This document shows, piece after piece, positions 42,150 to 50,099 of a DNA stretch of 64,000 bases. Source of the stretch: VRUE01 sp963695835 (lineage in GTDB: Bacteria > Actinomycetota > Thermoleophilia > Solirubrobacterales > 70-9); contig CAVOHR010000004.1 in NCBI GenBank assembly GCA_963695835.1, positions 372,001 to 436,000 of the forward strand, written 5' to 3'. The position numbers and the translations under genes were made by a program. The notes under the pieces are model-generated. The model was not told the DNA's origin. It ran no database searches and saw nothing but the letters and a program-made list of their open reading frames with translations. Every line of letters starts with the position of its first letter. The first letter of the stretch is position 1.

Positions 42150-42898
42150 ATGGCTTTGCGGGTCGACGAGGCCAGCGAGGCGTACCAGCGAGCGATGCGG
42201 AACATCGCTGCGGCGGGCCCTGGCATCTGCCGAGCCTGCTGGGGATTCATCGATCCGGACTACGACACCTGTTACAGATGCGGCCATCAGCCCGACGACC
42301 TCGATGCGATGGTTCCCATCACCTACAGCGAGCACCTCGGGCAAATGCACTTGGCGCTCCGCAACTACAAGGATGGCGGCAGCGCCAGCATTCGCAGGCA
42401 TGACAAGGTTCGCCTTGCGGCGATCCTCTGGCGTTTTCTGAGGGACCACGAGGCGTGTGTCGCCCGCGCAGCCGGCGTGGACAGCTTCGATCTGTCACCA
42501 TCGTCCCTTCGAGCACGCCGGAGCGGGACAAGCATTCCGCCTTCGCCGAGCTGACCAGCTGGATCGAGCCGATCGAGTCGCGGCTGCAACGCACGCTCGA
42601 GCCGACCGGCGAGGTGGAGGGACGCGAGTTCGAGGCCAACCGCTTCAGATCGATCGCCGACCTGTCCGGTAGATCCGTGCTCCTGCTCGACGACACCTGG
42701 GCCAGCGGCGGCCATGCGCAGTCCGCTGCATACGCGCTGGCCGCGGCGGGAGCGCAGAAGGTAGCCCTGGTGGTGATCGGTCGCCACGTCCGCCGCGACT
42801 TCGAACCCGTGCGAGGCAGCGGGGAGACCTGCGGGGACATCCTCGACGCGCTCTCGACGGCCTTCGACTGGGCCACGTGCGCCGTCCACGCCGGCTGA
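42150..42898 (+). pseudogene. ComF-like phosphoribosyltransferase, frameshifted
   Basis: The ATG at 42150 opens a frame with a zinc-ribbon-like CRACWGFIDPDYDTCYRCGH and then DKVRLAAILWRFLRDHEACV up to VDSFDL. At ~42492 one base appears missing; the natural continuation is in another frame as VTIVPSSTPERDKHSAFAEL and reaches the PRPP-binding motif SVLLLDDTWASGGHAQSAAY. In the first frame the product would end prematurely at 42554. The joint protein would be ~249 aa. Seven nt downstream of the dprA-like stop, so one operon. A sequencing error cannot be excluded, and ribosomal slippage is possible but unsupported by a slippery motif. Confidence 0.75.
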
Positions 42899-43029
42899 GC
42901 ACCGGCTCGAAGCACGGGCCACCACCGAAGCGGGCCTTCTCGAAGAACGGCCAAGCCGTTCTCAACCTTCAGCAATTGATGCCGAAGCCCAACCAGTACG
43001 AGATCTTCGTCGAGGGGCGTAAGGGCTGA
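42877..43029 (+). CDS. Small basic ORF at the end of the dprA-like operon
   Basis: 50 aa from GTG 42877, overlapping the end of the phosphoribosyltransferase frame. The product is basic and Pro-rich, with GPPPKRAFSKNGQAVLNLQQ and NQYEIFVEGRKG. Its position and continuous frame to TGA 43027 suggest a third operon member, but there is no homology evidence and no clear ribosome site. Confidence 0.35.
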   Translation: MRRPRRLSTGSKHGPPPKRAFSKNGQAVLNLQQLMPKPNQYEIFVEGRKG

Positions 43030-43063
43030 GCGTCGGCTGCCGGGTCGCGGGCGGAGGCGGGCG

Positions 43064-43225
43064 TCAGGCGGCGGCGCGAACGCCGACCTCGACGTTCGCC
43101 GGACGGCCACCGGCAAAGGCGACGTGACAGAAGGAGCCATCCACGTCCTCGCCGCGGTCCCAGCGATCGACCTCGATCAGGTCGATCGAGAGGGCATCGG
43201 CTTCGCTGCCGTAATCGGCCTTCAT
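43064..43225 (-). CDS. DUF2283-like small protein
   Basis: 53 aa from the ATG at 43223-43225, with CAGGAGA seven nt upstream. It begins MKADYGSEADALSIDLIEVD, which has the spacing of DUF2283 proteins (Y-x-x-E-A-D-x-L-x-I), continues WDRGEDVDGSFCHVAFAGG and ends NVEVGVRAAA. DUF2283 proteins are small antitoxin-like or accessory proteins, often next to DUF4258-type toxins; no intact partner is seen. Convergent with the dprA-like operon. Confidence 0.65.
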   Translation of the reverse strand: MKADYGSEADALSIDLIEVDRWDRGEDVDGSFCHVAFAGGRPANVEVGVRAAA

Positions 43226-43380
43226 CTGAATCTCCTGTGAATTGTGACGATCGGGCCCAGGTCGTCAAGCGGCACGACGATGTGCACCTCAGCCGAACTC
43301 GGCGGCGAGGACCAGCCGCACGTCGTCGCGCCGCTCCGCAACGACATGGCCGCAGAAACCCCGCCGGTGGGCCGTTCGTG

Positions 43381-43416
43381 GAAGCTTTTGGGGGTCCATC
43401 GGCCCCCAAAGCCTTC
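43381..43416. terminator. Hairpin, possible terminator
   Basis: GAAGCTTTTGGGGG pairs with CCCCCAAAGCCTTC (two mismatches) around a TCCATCGG loop. It lies in 43226-43505, a stretch in which I see no convincing gene. Confidence 0.4.
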
Positions 43417-43505
43417 ACGATTCGCCCGCTATTCAGGAATCCGGGCGGGAGGCCGACGCTCGCGCTCGTCGCGCCGCTCCGCCAGCTCCGGATCGGCCCC
43501 CACGC

Positions 43506-43619
43506 CTACTTCTCGATCACGAAGCGCTGCGCGTCTCCGTCCCAGGACATCCCGGCGCAGAGGCTTTCGACGCTGACGCCGAGCGCGTCGGCCAGCTTGA
43601 CGAGCATGCCGAGGCGCGC
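43506..43619 (-). pseudogene. XRE gene 3' fragment
   Basis: Encodes LGMLVKLADALGVSVESLCA and ends AQRFVIEK, matching the C-terminus of the intact XRE genes at 57210 and 59686. The 5' half is replaced by the 3' end of the ATPase gene. Confidence 0.8.
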
Positions 43620-43621
43620 GA

Positions 43622-44854
43622 TCAGCGCCCACCCGACCAGAGGACGGGCAAGGGCAGCGCCCAGATCTTCGGAGCGAGACGCTCGGCCTCGGTCCCGGTG
43701 TGCAGGATCGCCCCGGCGCCGAACTCGTCGCCGAGCGTCTCGGCCAAGCTTCGCAGCCCGCGCGAGTCGCGCGGGGCGAGACTTGCGGCGGCCTTCACCT
43801 CGATCGCGCATATGGGGCCGCCGGCCGGCTCGATCACCGCGTCGACCTCGAGCCCTTCGGCACTCCGGTAGTGGTGGATGGCCGGGCGCGCGTCGCTGAC
43901 GCCGGCCTGCTTGACGAGCTCCATCAGCACGAAGTTCTCCAGCACGGCGCCGAAAGAGCGCTCCACGCCCCGCCCACCGCCGAGCAGATGGGCGAGCAAG
44001 CCGGAGTCGGTGAGAATCAGCTTCGGAGACTTGATCAGTCGCTTGCCGACGTTGCGGAACCAGGCGGGGATGCTGCGCACGAGAAAGGCCGTCTCGAGCA
44101 GCCCGAGATACCGCTTCAACGTGGTCTGGGCCATGCCCATGTCGCGGGCGAGGCCGGCGTAATTGAGGAGGCCGGTCGACCGATCGGCCAGCATGAGCAT
44201 CAGCCGAGGCAGGTCGGTCAGGCCGGCGACGTTGGCGATCTCGCGCACCTCCCGCTGGAGCACGGTGTCGAGATAGCTTTCGAACCAGCGGGCCCGGCGC
44301 GCCCCGGAACGGGCGACGGCCTCGGGGAAGCCGCCCGCCGCGATTCGCGCCAGCAGGCGCTCGCGCCCGATCGAACCGGCGGCGCCGGCAAACGCGTCGG
44401 GCTTGCCGGCCAGCAGCGCGTCGAGGAAGCCCTCGCGGCGCCCCTCGATCTCCCCCTGGGACAGAGGCCAGAGCCTCAGCACCTGCATGCGGCCTGCCAG
44501 CGTCTCGGCCACACGGGGCAAAGCAAGCACGTCGGCGGAGCCGGTCAGCACGAAACGGCCCGGTCGCCGGTCGCGATCGACGCTCGCCTTGATCTCCCGC
44601 AGGATCTCGGGGGCACGCTGAACCTCGTCGATGACCTGGGTGCGCTCCGGGCCGCCCACGAAGGCGGCCGGATCTTCGAGCGCGGCGGCCAGGGTGAGAC
44701 CGCGGTCCAGCGTCCGGTAACGAGCGTCGTCGAGCCGGTCCACGAGCGATTCCGCCAGGGTGCTCTTGCCGCTCTGTCGCGGCCCGATCAGGATGGTCAC
44801 CGGCGTGTCCCGCAACGCCTCGCGCAACTCGGGCATGAGATGGCGCTCGATCAT
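43622..44854 (-). CDS. AAA_14/DUF4143-type ATPase
   Basis: 410 aa from the ATG at 44852-44854, six nt after TAAAAT, hence probably leaderless. P-loop PVTILIGPRQSGKSTLAESL, Walker B with RTQVIDEVQRAPEILREIK, sensor RFVLTGSADVLAL and the lid/winged-helix region (LSQGEIEGRREGFLDAL; VLQREVREIANVAGL) are all present. The C-terminal DUF4143 domain has GLEVDAVIEPAGGPICAIEV-KAA, the D...E-x-K layout of a PD-(D/E)xK-like fold. Full family length and no frameshifts. These ATPases are widespread in bacteria with unclear roles; the nuclease-like end suggests nucleic-acid dealings. Confidence 0.9.
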   Translation of the reverse strand: MIERHLMPELREALRDTPVTILIGPRQSGKSTLAESLVDRLDDARYRTLDRGLTLAAALEDPAAFVGGPERTQVIDEVQRAPEILREIKASVDRDRRPGRFVLTGSADVLALPRVAETLAGRMQVLRLWPLSQGEIEGRREGFLDALLAGKPDAFAGAAGSIGRERLLARIAAGGFPEAVARSGARRARWFESYLDTVLQREVREIANVAGLTDLPRLMLMLADRSTGLLNYAGLARDMGMAQTTLKRYLGLLETAFLVRSIPAWFRNVGKRLIKSPKLILTDSGLLAHLLGGGRGVERSFGAVLENFVLMELVKQAGVSDARPAIHHYRSAEGLEVDAVIEPAGGPICAIEVKAAASLAPRDSRGLRSLAETLGDEFGAGAILHTGTEAERLAPKIWALPLPVLWSGGR

Positions 44855-44925
44855 CGCTGTATTTTAACCAGCTAGTGGCTGATTTACAGCCACCTCTCGG
44901 TTACCGGGACGCGCTGAGCACGGCG

Positions 44926-45011
44926 ACCTCGCCGAGGCCCTGCGCGGGATGCCGCGAGTGGCCCTGGACGAGGGCTGCGTCAAGCGCGCGCCGAGGTCCA
45001 GGCGATGCTCG
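44926..45011 (+). pseudogene. PIN-gene middle fragment
   Basis: Reads LAEALRGMPRVALDEGCVKR and matches the copy at 45918, but one base is missing in the following stretch and it runs into ATPase-derived DNA at 45015. Confidence 0.65.
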
Positions 45012-45018
45012 CCGAGCG

Positions 45019-45100
45019 CGATTCAGGTCGAGCGACGCAGGAGGAAGTCGCGGAACTTGGGCGCGGTGTAGTCGTATTCGCCTTTTCGGATCCGGTAGAG
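45019..45100 (-). pseudogene. ATPase 3'-end fragment
   Basis: Near-identical to 36253-36332 (encodes LYRIRKGEYDYTAPKFRDFL). Isolated piece. Confidence 0.8.
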
Positions 45101-45154
45101 GTGCTTCGCGAGCTGCAACGGCGGCGGCGGTGACGATCGTGCCCGCAGGACGCC

Positions 45155-45302
45155 CTACCGCTCGACCACGAAGCGCTGGGCCTTTCGGTCCCAGCGCATC
45201 CCCGCGCAGAGGCTCTCGACGCTGACGTCGAGGGCGCTTGCCAGCTTGACCAGGGTGCCGAGCCGCGGCGCGCGGCCGGCCCGCTCCAGCAGCGAGACTC
45301 GA
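45155..45302 (-). pseudogene. XRE gene 3' fragment, diverged
   Basis: Encodes RVSLLERAGRAPRLGTLVKL and ends AQRFVVER before TAG. It lacks the first helices. Confidence 0.75.
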
Positions 45303-45359
45303 TCAGCTGGGCCGGCGCGACTGAGACGGACGCGCCATCCGCGGCAGCCGAACCCGGAC

Positions 45360-45734
45360 CTAGAGCTGAGGCGCCGTGATCACGGCCACGCAGATCGTCG
45401 CGGCCGCCCCGAACACCGCCCACAGCATGCGGTCGAAGCGGGTGTTGATCGCATGCTGCAGATCGTCGAAGCGGGTGTTCATGACCCTCTGCTGATCGTC
45501 GAAGCGGGTGTTCGTCTCCTTCCGCTGCTCGAGCAGCTCGGCCCGCGTCTGCTTGCGCTCCTCGCGGATCTCCGTCCGCAGCTCGCGCATAGACTCGCCG
45601 AGGTCGTCGACCTTGCCGGCCAGGGCATCCATCTTGTCGTCGTTCCAGCGCTCCAGCATCGACGATGATTGTTGCACCTTAAAGATTTCGGCGGCGTCTG
45701 CCGCACCGGCCGGCTTCGGATCGTTCTCGCCCAT
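45360..45734 (-). CDS. Coiled-coil protein with C-terminal membrane helix
   Basis: 124 aa. Residues ~25-95 are charged heptad-like sequence with repeating TRFDDQQ/TRFDDLQ units (ELRTEIREERKQTRAELLEQ, NTRFDDLQHAINTRFDRM). A single membrane segment, LWAVFGAAATICVAVITAP, ends the protein. The same design occurs in the 86-aa protein at 50100. Possibly a small membrane-tethered partner of a neighbouring system; no family function is known to me. Confidence 0.7.
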   Translation of the reverse strand: MGENDPKPAGAADAAEIFKVQQSSSMLERWNDDKMDALAGKVDDLGESMRELRTEIREERKQTRAELLEQRKETNTRFDDQQRVMNTRFDDLQHAINTRFDRMLWAVFGAAATICVAVITAPQL

Positions 45735-45917
45735 GCCCTACCAAGGCCGTGGCTCGGGAAACTCTCCCCCCTCCACGAAGTTGGTGGAATCCCGTCACAC
45801 ACCTTTTAATCGCCGCCGCGCGAGGCGGTAGCACTGCGCAACCCCTGCCCGTCGCGGATCGCATCGCTCACGCTTGGCCGGACGCCGTCGGCGCGTGACC
45901 GCCGCACGACCTGCCGC

Positions 45918-46163
45918 GCCCTCGCCGAGGCCCTGCGCGGGATGCCGCGAGTGGCCCTGGACGAGAGCTGCGTCAAGCGCGCGCTCGAGGTCAAGGCGAT
46001 GCTCGCCGAGCGCTCCCGGCACCGCGCGGTGCCGCTGCCCGACCTGCTGGTGGCGGCCTGCGCAGAGCGCTCCGGGCTGACCGCCCTGCACTACGACGCC
46101 GACTTCGAACGGATCGCCGAGCTCACCGGGCAGGCGACCCGATGGGTGGTCCCGCGCGGCGGC
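45918..46163 (+). pseudogene. PIN-gene 3' portion
   Basis: Reads ALAEALRGMPRVALDESCVK, then VPLPDLLVAACAERSGLTAL and HYDADFERIAELTGQATRWV, i.e. the second half of a VapC ribonuclease with the conserved D-x-x-x-A-A-C and H-Y-D-x-D-F-E signatures. The N-terminal half (compare 37387) is missing. A 40-bp piece of GNAT DNA follows (~46165-46215). Confidence 0.7.
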
Positions 46164-46435
46164 AGTCGAGGCCCAGCGACTCGGTCCAGTCCAGCCCTCG
46201 GCCAGATGCAGCCGGAAGCCGCGGGGTGGACAGGGGAATCCCGCGGCAACCGACCTGACTGGAGGGCCGGTGGAGGGCACCTCCTCCCTCCACCCATGGG
46301 CTGATCCTCTATCTCTATCACATCCGTGTCCGATTGGGAACGCCAGCGGTCGTAGACCAGAGCAGGGCGATGAGGACGAAGCCGAGGGTCGAGCCGAAGC
46401 GACCGGGCGCGGCCCCCGGCTCAGCCGCCGGGCAC

Positions 46436-46510
46436 GAAGTCGTGGTCCTCGTCGCCGTCCTCGTCCTCGCCGTCCCACTCCTCTTCGCCCTCCCCCTCCT
46501 CCGCCCGTGA
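46436..46510 (-). pseudogene. GNAT acidic-tail fragment
   Basis: Encodes only the acidic C-terminus (EEEWDGEDEDGDEDHDFV). It is followed by CCCGTGAAGTCCGAGTCC, which recurs at ~47576. Confidence 0.7.
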
Positions 46511-46596
46511 AGTCCGAGTCCTACCCGTCCGCTGCGTTGCGAAATTGGCACATTCTGCGCACCACACGCGCGTTTTACATCCCTAGGGTCCGGGCA

Positions 46597-47151
46597 ATGA
46601 AACCGGCCGCAACGTCACCCACCGAACCGCGAAAGCCCAATCCAGAGGCAATCGCCTGGTACGTCTTGCAGGCAGAAACACTGCTCGACGATTTGCGAGG
46701 GCGAGTCCAGTCGCTGCGGTCTCGGGCCGGTCAACTTGCAGGGTTCGCGGCAGCCGTTGTCGCCCTCGTTGGCGGAAATGCAGATCGAATCCTCAACACC
46801 CTCGATGGAGTGCCTCGTGACATCGCCGGCATCGCGTTGCTGATTGCGACGATCCTCCTGATTGCCGCGCTGGTCAGCGCCATCCTCGGTGCTCCGTTTC
46901 GTCCGCAGCTTGTCTCCGATATCTCCGCGCGCGAGATCGCCAATTACACGACGAAGCGCTTTACCCATGAGCAGGATCTTTGGCGAGTCCATATCCGAAC
47001 GATCAACGGGCTCCTGCTCTCGATCGATTGGACCACGAGAACGGGCGACAAAGCCGTGGCTGCGCTGCGCTGGGCCGGCCTGCTGTTCCTCGCCGGTCTA
47101 CTGGCAGCCGGCCTCGCGCTTGGTATTCTCATCGTTGAAGTGACGTTCTGA
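46597..47151 (+). CDS. Integral membrane protein with three predicted helices
   Basis: 184 aa from ATG 46597. A cytoplasmic N-terminus (NPEAIAWYVLQAETLLDDLR) is followed by two hydrophobic segments at ~47-105 (LAGFAAAVVALVGG; IAGIALLIATILLIAALVSA). A conserved polar stretch comes next (FRPQLVSDISAREIANYTTK, then RFTHEQDLWRVHIRTINGLL), and a last membrane helix, LLFLAGLLAAGLALGILIVE. This layout is common in small effector-type membrane proteins of defence or conflict systems, but no family is claimed. A truncated second copy is at 58545. It is coupled to a tiny downstream ORF. Confidence 0.75.
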   Translation: MKPAATSPTEPRKPNPEAIAWYVLQAETLLDDLRGRVQSLRSRAGQLAGFAAAVVALVGGNADRILNTLDGVPRDIAGIALLIATILLIAALVSAILGAPFRPQLVSDISAREIANYTTKRFTHEQDLWRVHIRTINGLLLSIDWTTRTGDKAVAALRWAGLLFLAGLLAAGLALGILIVEVTF

Positions 47152-47258
47152 TGCCCGACTTTCCGAAACCCGTGGAGCCTGCGCCCCCTCCCCCGGGGGT
47201 ACCCCTCGACGAGACGGCCGCGCCGATCCACTTCGAGGGCGACACCAAGTCGGTGTAG
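47151..47258 (+). CDS. 35-aa Pro-rich ORF coupled to the membrane protein
   Basis: The ATG at 47151 overlaps the TGA of the membrane protein (TGATG). The product starts MPDFPKPVEPAPPPPGVPLD and ends GDTKSV. Coupling and continuous frame argue for real translation; function unknown. Confidence 0.5.
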   Translation: MPDFPKPVEPAPPPPGVPLDETAAPIHFEGDTKSV

Positions 47259-47264
47259 ATTCAG

Positions 47265-47530
47265 CCGCCGAGCACGAAGTCGTGGTACTCGTCTCCGTCC
47301 TCGTCCTCGCCGCCCCACTCCTCTTCGCCCTCCTCATCCTCCGCGGGCGCGATCAGCTCCTCCGGCGGCTGCCAGACGGTGCGGACGTCGACGAGGCGGA
47401 AGCCGGCGCGGAGCAGGTTGCGGGCGCCGGCCGAGAGCGTTCGCCAGCGTCCCGGTGCGGCGGTATCCGCGGCGGCGGTTGAGGTGGTCCTCGGCGGCGT
47501 CCGGCTCGCCGAACTCGCCCTCTGACCCTC
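47265..47530 (-). pseudogene. GNAT fragment with internal deletion
   Basis: The C-terminal part (GARNLLRAGFRLVDVRTVWQ plus acidic tail ending YHDFVLGG) is fused near 47440 to a piece from the middle of the gene (EPDAAEDHLNRRGYRRTGTL). The acetyl-CoA motif is missing. Confidence 0.8.
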
Positions 47531-47693
47531 GCCGAGCATCAACTCGGAGCAGGCCGCACCGCGACGATAGATAAGCCCGTGAAGTCCGAGTCCCATCGTT
47601 GGGGCGGGTAGGCGACCTAGCCGAGTTGCGGTCTCAGGTTCCCTTGAATGCAAATATCTAGCGAAAAATGCCTGTAAGTTGTACTCTTAAGGC

Positions 47694-48449
47694 ATGGTTC
47701 TGCTAACCGACGCCCAACTCATCGAGTTCTTTCACATCAGCTTCCTCGACGTGCTCTCGAAGCGGCTCGAGAGCTCCCGCTACATCCTGAAGGGCGGTGC
47801 CAACCTGCGCTTCTTCTTCGGCAGCGTCCGCTACTCGGAGGACATCGACCTCGACCTGACCGGCGTCAGGCCGCCCAGCCTCGAAGAGAAGGTCGATCGC
47901 GTTCTCGACTCCCCGGCGCTCAGGGCCCTGCTCCGTGTCAGAGGTCTCGAGGTCGTCGACCCCTCGAAGCCGAAGCAGACCCAGACGACGCGGCGCTGGA
48001 AGCTGGGAATCTTCGCTCCGGGGCGGTCGCAGCCGGTGCGCACCAAGGTCGAGTTCAGCGCCCGCAACGGCGACGATCGTTTTCGGCTGGACCCGCTTCC
48101 GGCTGAGGTCGTCGAGCCTTACGCGCTGCGCCCCCCCACCGTCCAGCATTACGTCGACGATGCTCCGGCCGAGCAAAAGGTCAAGGCTCTCGCGCTGCGC
48201 TCGGAGACGCAGGCGCGCGACGTCTTCGACTTGGACATGCTGCTGCGGCGGAGGCCCCTTCCAAGTGGCACGCTCGACGCCGAGACCCTCACCGAAGCGG
48301 CCGACTTGGCCCTTCGGCTTCCCTTCGCGGCCTTTCGCGACCAGGTCCTCCCGTTTCTCGAGCCCGGGGTGCTCGAGCTCTACGAGAGCGAATCGTCCTG
48401 GGAGCAGATGCAGACCTTCGTCGCCGAGAAGCTCGAGGAAGCGCGGTGA
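47694..48449 (+). CDS. AbiEii-type nucleotidyltransferase toxin
   Basis: 251 aa from ATG 47694 (TTAAGG just upstream). Family hallmarks are visible: YILKGGANLRFFFGSVRYSE followed by DIDLDLTGV (the G-G...R-Y-S-x-D-I-D-L-D catalytic core of MNT-fold AbiEii/AbiGii proteins) and RTKVEFSARNGDDRF. C-terminal motifs are AEQKVKALALRSETQARDVF-DLDMLL. AbiEii toxins transfer nucleotides, in studied cases to tRNA, and act in abortive infection. The antitoxin gene follows with a 4-nt GTGA overlap, the reverse of the usual antitoxin-first order. Confidence 0.88.
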   Translation: MVLLTDAQLIEFFHISFLDVLSKRLESSRYILKGGANLRFFFGSVRYSEDIDLDLTGVRPPSLEEKVDRVLDSPALRALLRVRGLEVVDPSKPKQTQTTRRWKLGIFAPGRSQPVRTKVEFSARNGDDRFRLDPLPAEVVEPYALRPPTVQHYVDDAPAEQKVKALALRSETQARDVFDLDMLLRRRPLPSGTLDAETLTEAADLALRLPFAAFRDQVLPFLEPGVLELYESESSWEQMQTFVAEKLEEAR

Positions 48450-49060
48450 GGACCACGGCTGCCTATGGCGACCTGTTGCGCATGGGACGCCCAATCCTCA
48501 CCACCGCGGAGGCTGCCGTCCGATGGCGAGTCGAGGAAGGCACCGCCAGGCGCCGCCTGCGCTCGATGACCGAGGCGGGGCTCGCCCGGCGCCTGCGCCG
48601 CGGCCTCTGGACGCTCGATCCGGAAGTGGATCCCTTCGTCGTCCCGCCCTTCCTGACCGCTCCACTGCCCGCATACGTCTCCTTCTCCTCGGCCCTGCAC
48701 CGGCATGGCCTGATCGAGCAGATCCCCCGGCAGGTCTCGGTCGCGTCGCTCGATCGCTCCCGGCGAATCGTCACCAGCGTCGGCACCTACGCGATCCACC
48801 ACCTCGCCTCCGAGGTGTTCGGCGGCTTTGGCGGCTCTCAGGACGCCGGCTACGTCGCGACTCCCGAGAAGGCGATATTCGACAGCGTCTACGTCCGTGC
48901 GGCCGCAGGCAGCCGAGCCTACTTCCCCGAGCTCTCGCTCCCGAAGAGCTTCGATGACTCCAAGGCGAGCGAATGGGCCCTACGAATCGAGAGCCCGCGA
49001 CTGCGAACGCTCGTCAACCGCCGTCTACACGACGTGTTCAGGGACGCCGAGCGCGAGTAG
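48446..49060 (+). CDS. AbiEi-type antitoxin
   Basis: 204 aa from GTG 48446 overlapping the toxin stop. The N-terminal winged helix is ILTTAEAAVRWRVEEGTARR with RRLRRGLWTLDP. The C-terminal domain has AYVSFSSALHRHGLIEQIPR, TYAIHHLASEVFGGF and VATPEKAIFDSVYVRAAAGS, the standard AbiEi landmarks (S-x-x-S-A-L and A-T-P-E-K-A). These antitoxins neutralise AbiEii and repress their operon. Convergent with the GNAT gene 8 nt downstream. Confidence 0.88.
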   Translation: MRTTAAYGDLLRMGRPILTTAEAAVRWRVEEGTARRRLRSMTEAGLARRLRRGLWTLDPEVDPFVVPPFLTAPLPAYVSFSSALHRHGLIEQIPRQVSVASLDRSRRIVTSVGTYAIHHLASEVFGGFGGSQDAGYVATPEKAIFDSVYVRAAAGSRAYFPELSLPKSFDDSKASEWALRIESPRLRTLVNRRLHDVFRDAERE

Positions 49061-49067
49061 ATCCACG

Positions 49068-50015
49068 TCAGTGCTCGAGCGTGAAGCCTTGGCCCTCGTC
49101 TCCGTCCTCGTCCTCCCCCTCCTCCGCGGGCGCGATCAGCTCCTCCGGCGGCTGCCAGACGGTGCGGACGTCGACGAGGCGAAAGCCGGCGCGGAGCAGG
49201 TTGCGGGCGCCGGCCGAGAGGGTGCTCGGGCACTCGAGCGACTCCTCGGTGACGGCGAGGAGCTCGCTGGCTTCGGTGGCGGCGGCGGCGTCTTCGATCT
49301 GCCGGTGCAGCAGGGCCATCTGGCCGCCCCCGCCGCGGCACTCCTCGATCGTGCCGGCGAAGCCCAGCTGCGGCGCGTCGTAGTGCATCATCGTCGCCGC
49401 GGCGGAGATCGGGCCGCTCGCGTCGCTCGCGATGTAGGTGCGCCAGTCGCGCCGGCCCGGCAGGCCGACGATGAAGCCCTCGCCGGTCCACTCGAGGCCG
49501 TAGGCGGGCGCGAGCAGGTGGCTGAAGGTTTCGACCATGGATTCGCCGGCGAGCTCCTCGACCTCGATCCTGGGCGGCGCCGGGAAGCCGGGCGGGGCGG
49601 CTGGGCGGGCGAGCATCGCCAGGCTCCCGGTGCGGCGATAGCCGCGGCGGTTGAGGTGGTCCTCGGCGGCGTCCGGTTCGCCGAACTCCCCCTCCGACCG
49701 CACCGGCACGCGGAGGTCGAGGCCCAGCGACTCGGTCCAGTCCAGCGCCTCGGCCAGGTGGCCCCGCTCGACCGCGCCGGCGCGGTCCGCCCCGAGGAGG
49801 ATGTTGAAGAGCGAGAGGCGCGGCTCGCAGGGGAACGCGAACGCCCGGATCGGGCCGTAGTGGCGCGCCTCGATCCCGTTGTCGTCGACCGCTTCGAGCA
49901 CCGGCACCTGCCAGAGCTCGAGCCAGAATTGCCGCTCGAGCGCGTAGAGCCTGCCCGGCCCGGCCATGCTGTCGAAGAGCAGACTCAACTCCGGATCGAC
50001 CCCCCGCCAGTCCAT
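49068..50015 (-). CDS. GNAT-like protein with acidic tail, paralogue 3
   Basis: 315 aa from the ATG at 50013-50015 (leaderless). Almost identical in DNA to the 32490 gene over most of its length, including the promoter, with motif QLGFAGTIEECRGGGGQMAL. The R-G-x-G loop is R-G-G-G-G here, and the acidic tail is shorter (EEGEDEDGDEGQGFTLEH). No hipA follows; instead the AbiE pair ends 8 nt away. It probably arose by copying the GNAT half of the GNAT-hipA cassette. Confidence 0.8.
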   Translation of the reverse strand: MDWRGVDPELSLLFDSMAGPGRLYALERQFWLELWQVPVLEAVDDNGIEARHYGPIRAFAFPCEPRLSLFNILLGADRAGAVERGHLAEALDWTESLGLDLRVPVRSEGEFGEPDAAEDHLNRRGYRRTGSLAMLARPAAPPGFPAPPRIEVEELAGESMVETFSHLLAPAYGLEWTGEGFIVGLPGRRDWRTYIASDASGPISAAATMMHYDAPQLGFAGTIEECRGGGGQMALLHRQIEDAAAATEASELLAVTEESLECPSTLSAGARNLLRAGFRLVDVRTVWQPPEELIAPAEEGEDEDGDEGQGFTLEH

Positions 50016-50022
50016 GCCGTCA

Positions 50023-50051
50023 AACTTACGGAACGCGCGCGGTTTGTGCAA
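50023..50051 (-). promoter_or_regulatory. Leaderless promoter of GNAT paralogue 3
   Basis: Minus strand: TTGCAC (50046-50051), 17 nt, TAAGTT (50023-50028), seven nt to ATG. Identical to 33484-33512. Confidence 0.8.
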
Positions 50052-50099
50052 GGAATTCTGTAGTTCCCCCACCAGCGCTTCACGCGGGTCGAGGGCGAG

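Noticed and set aside
43226..43430. Possible DUF4258-like toxin partner next to the DUF2283-like gene
   Set aside because: No frame shows the expected motifs or a start with a ribosome site.
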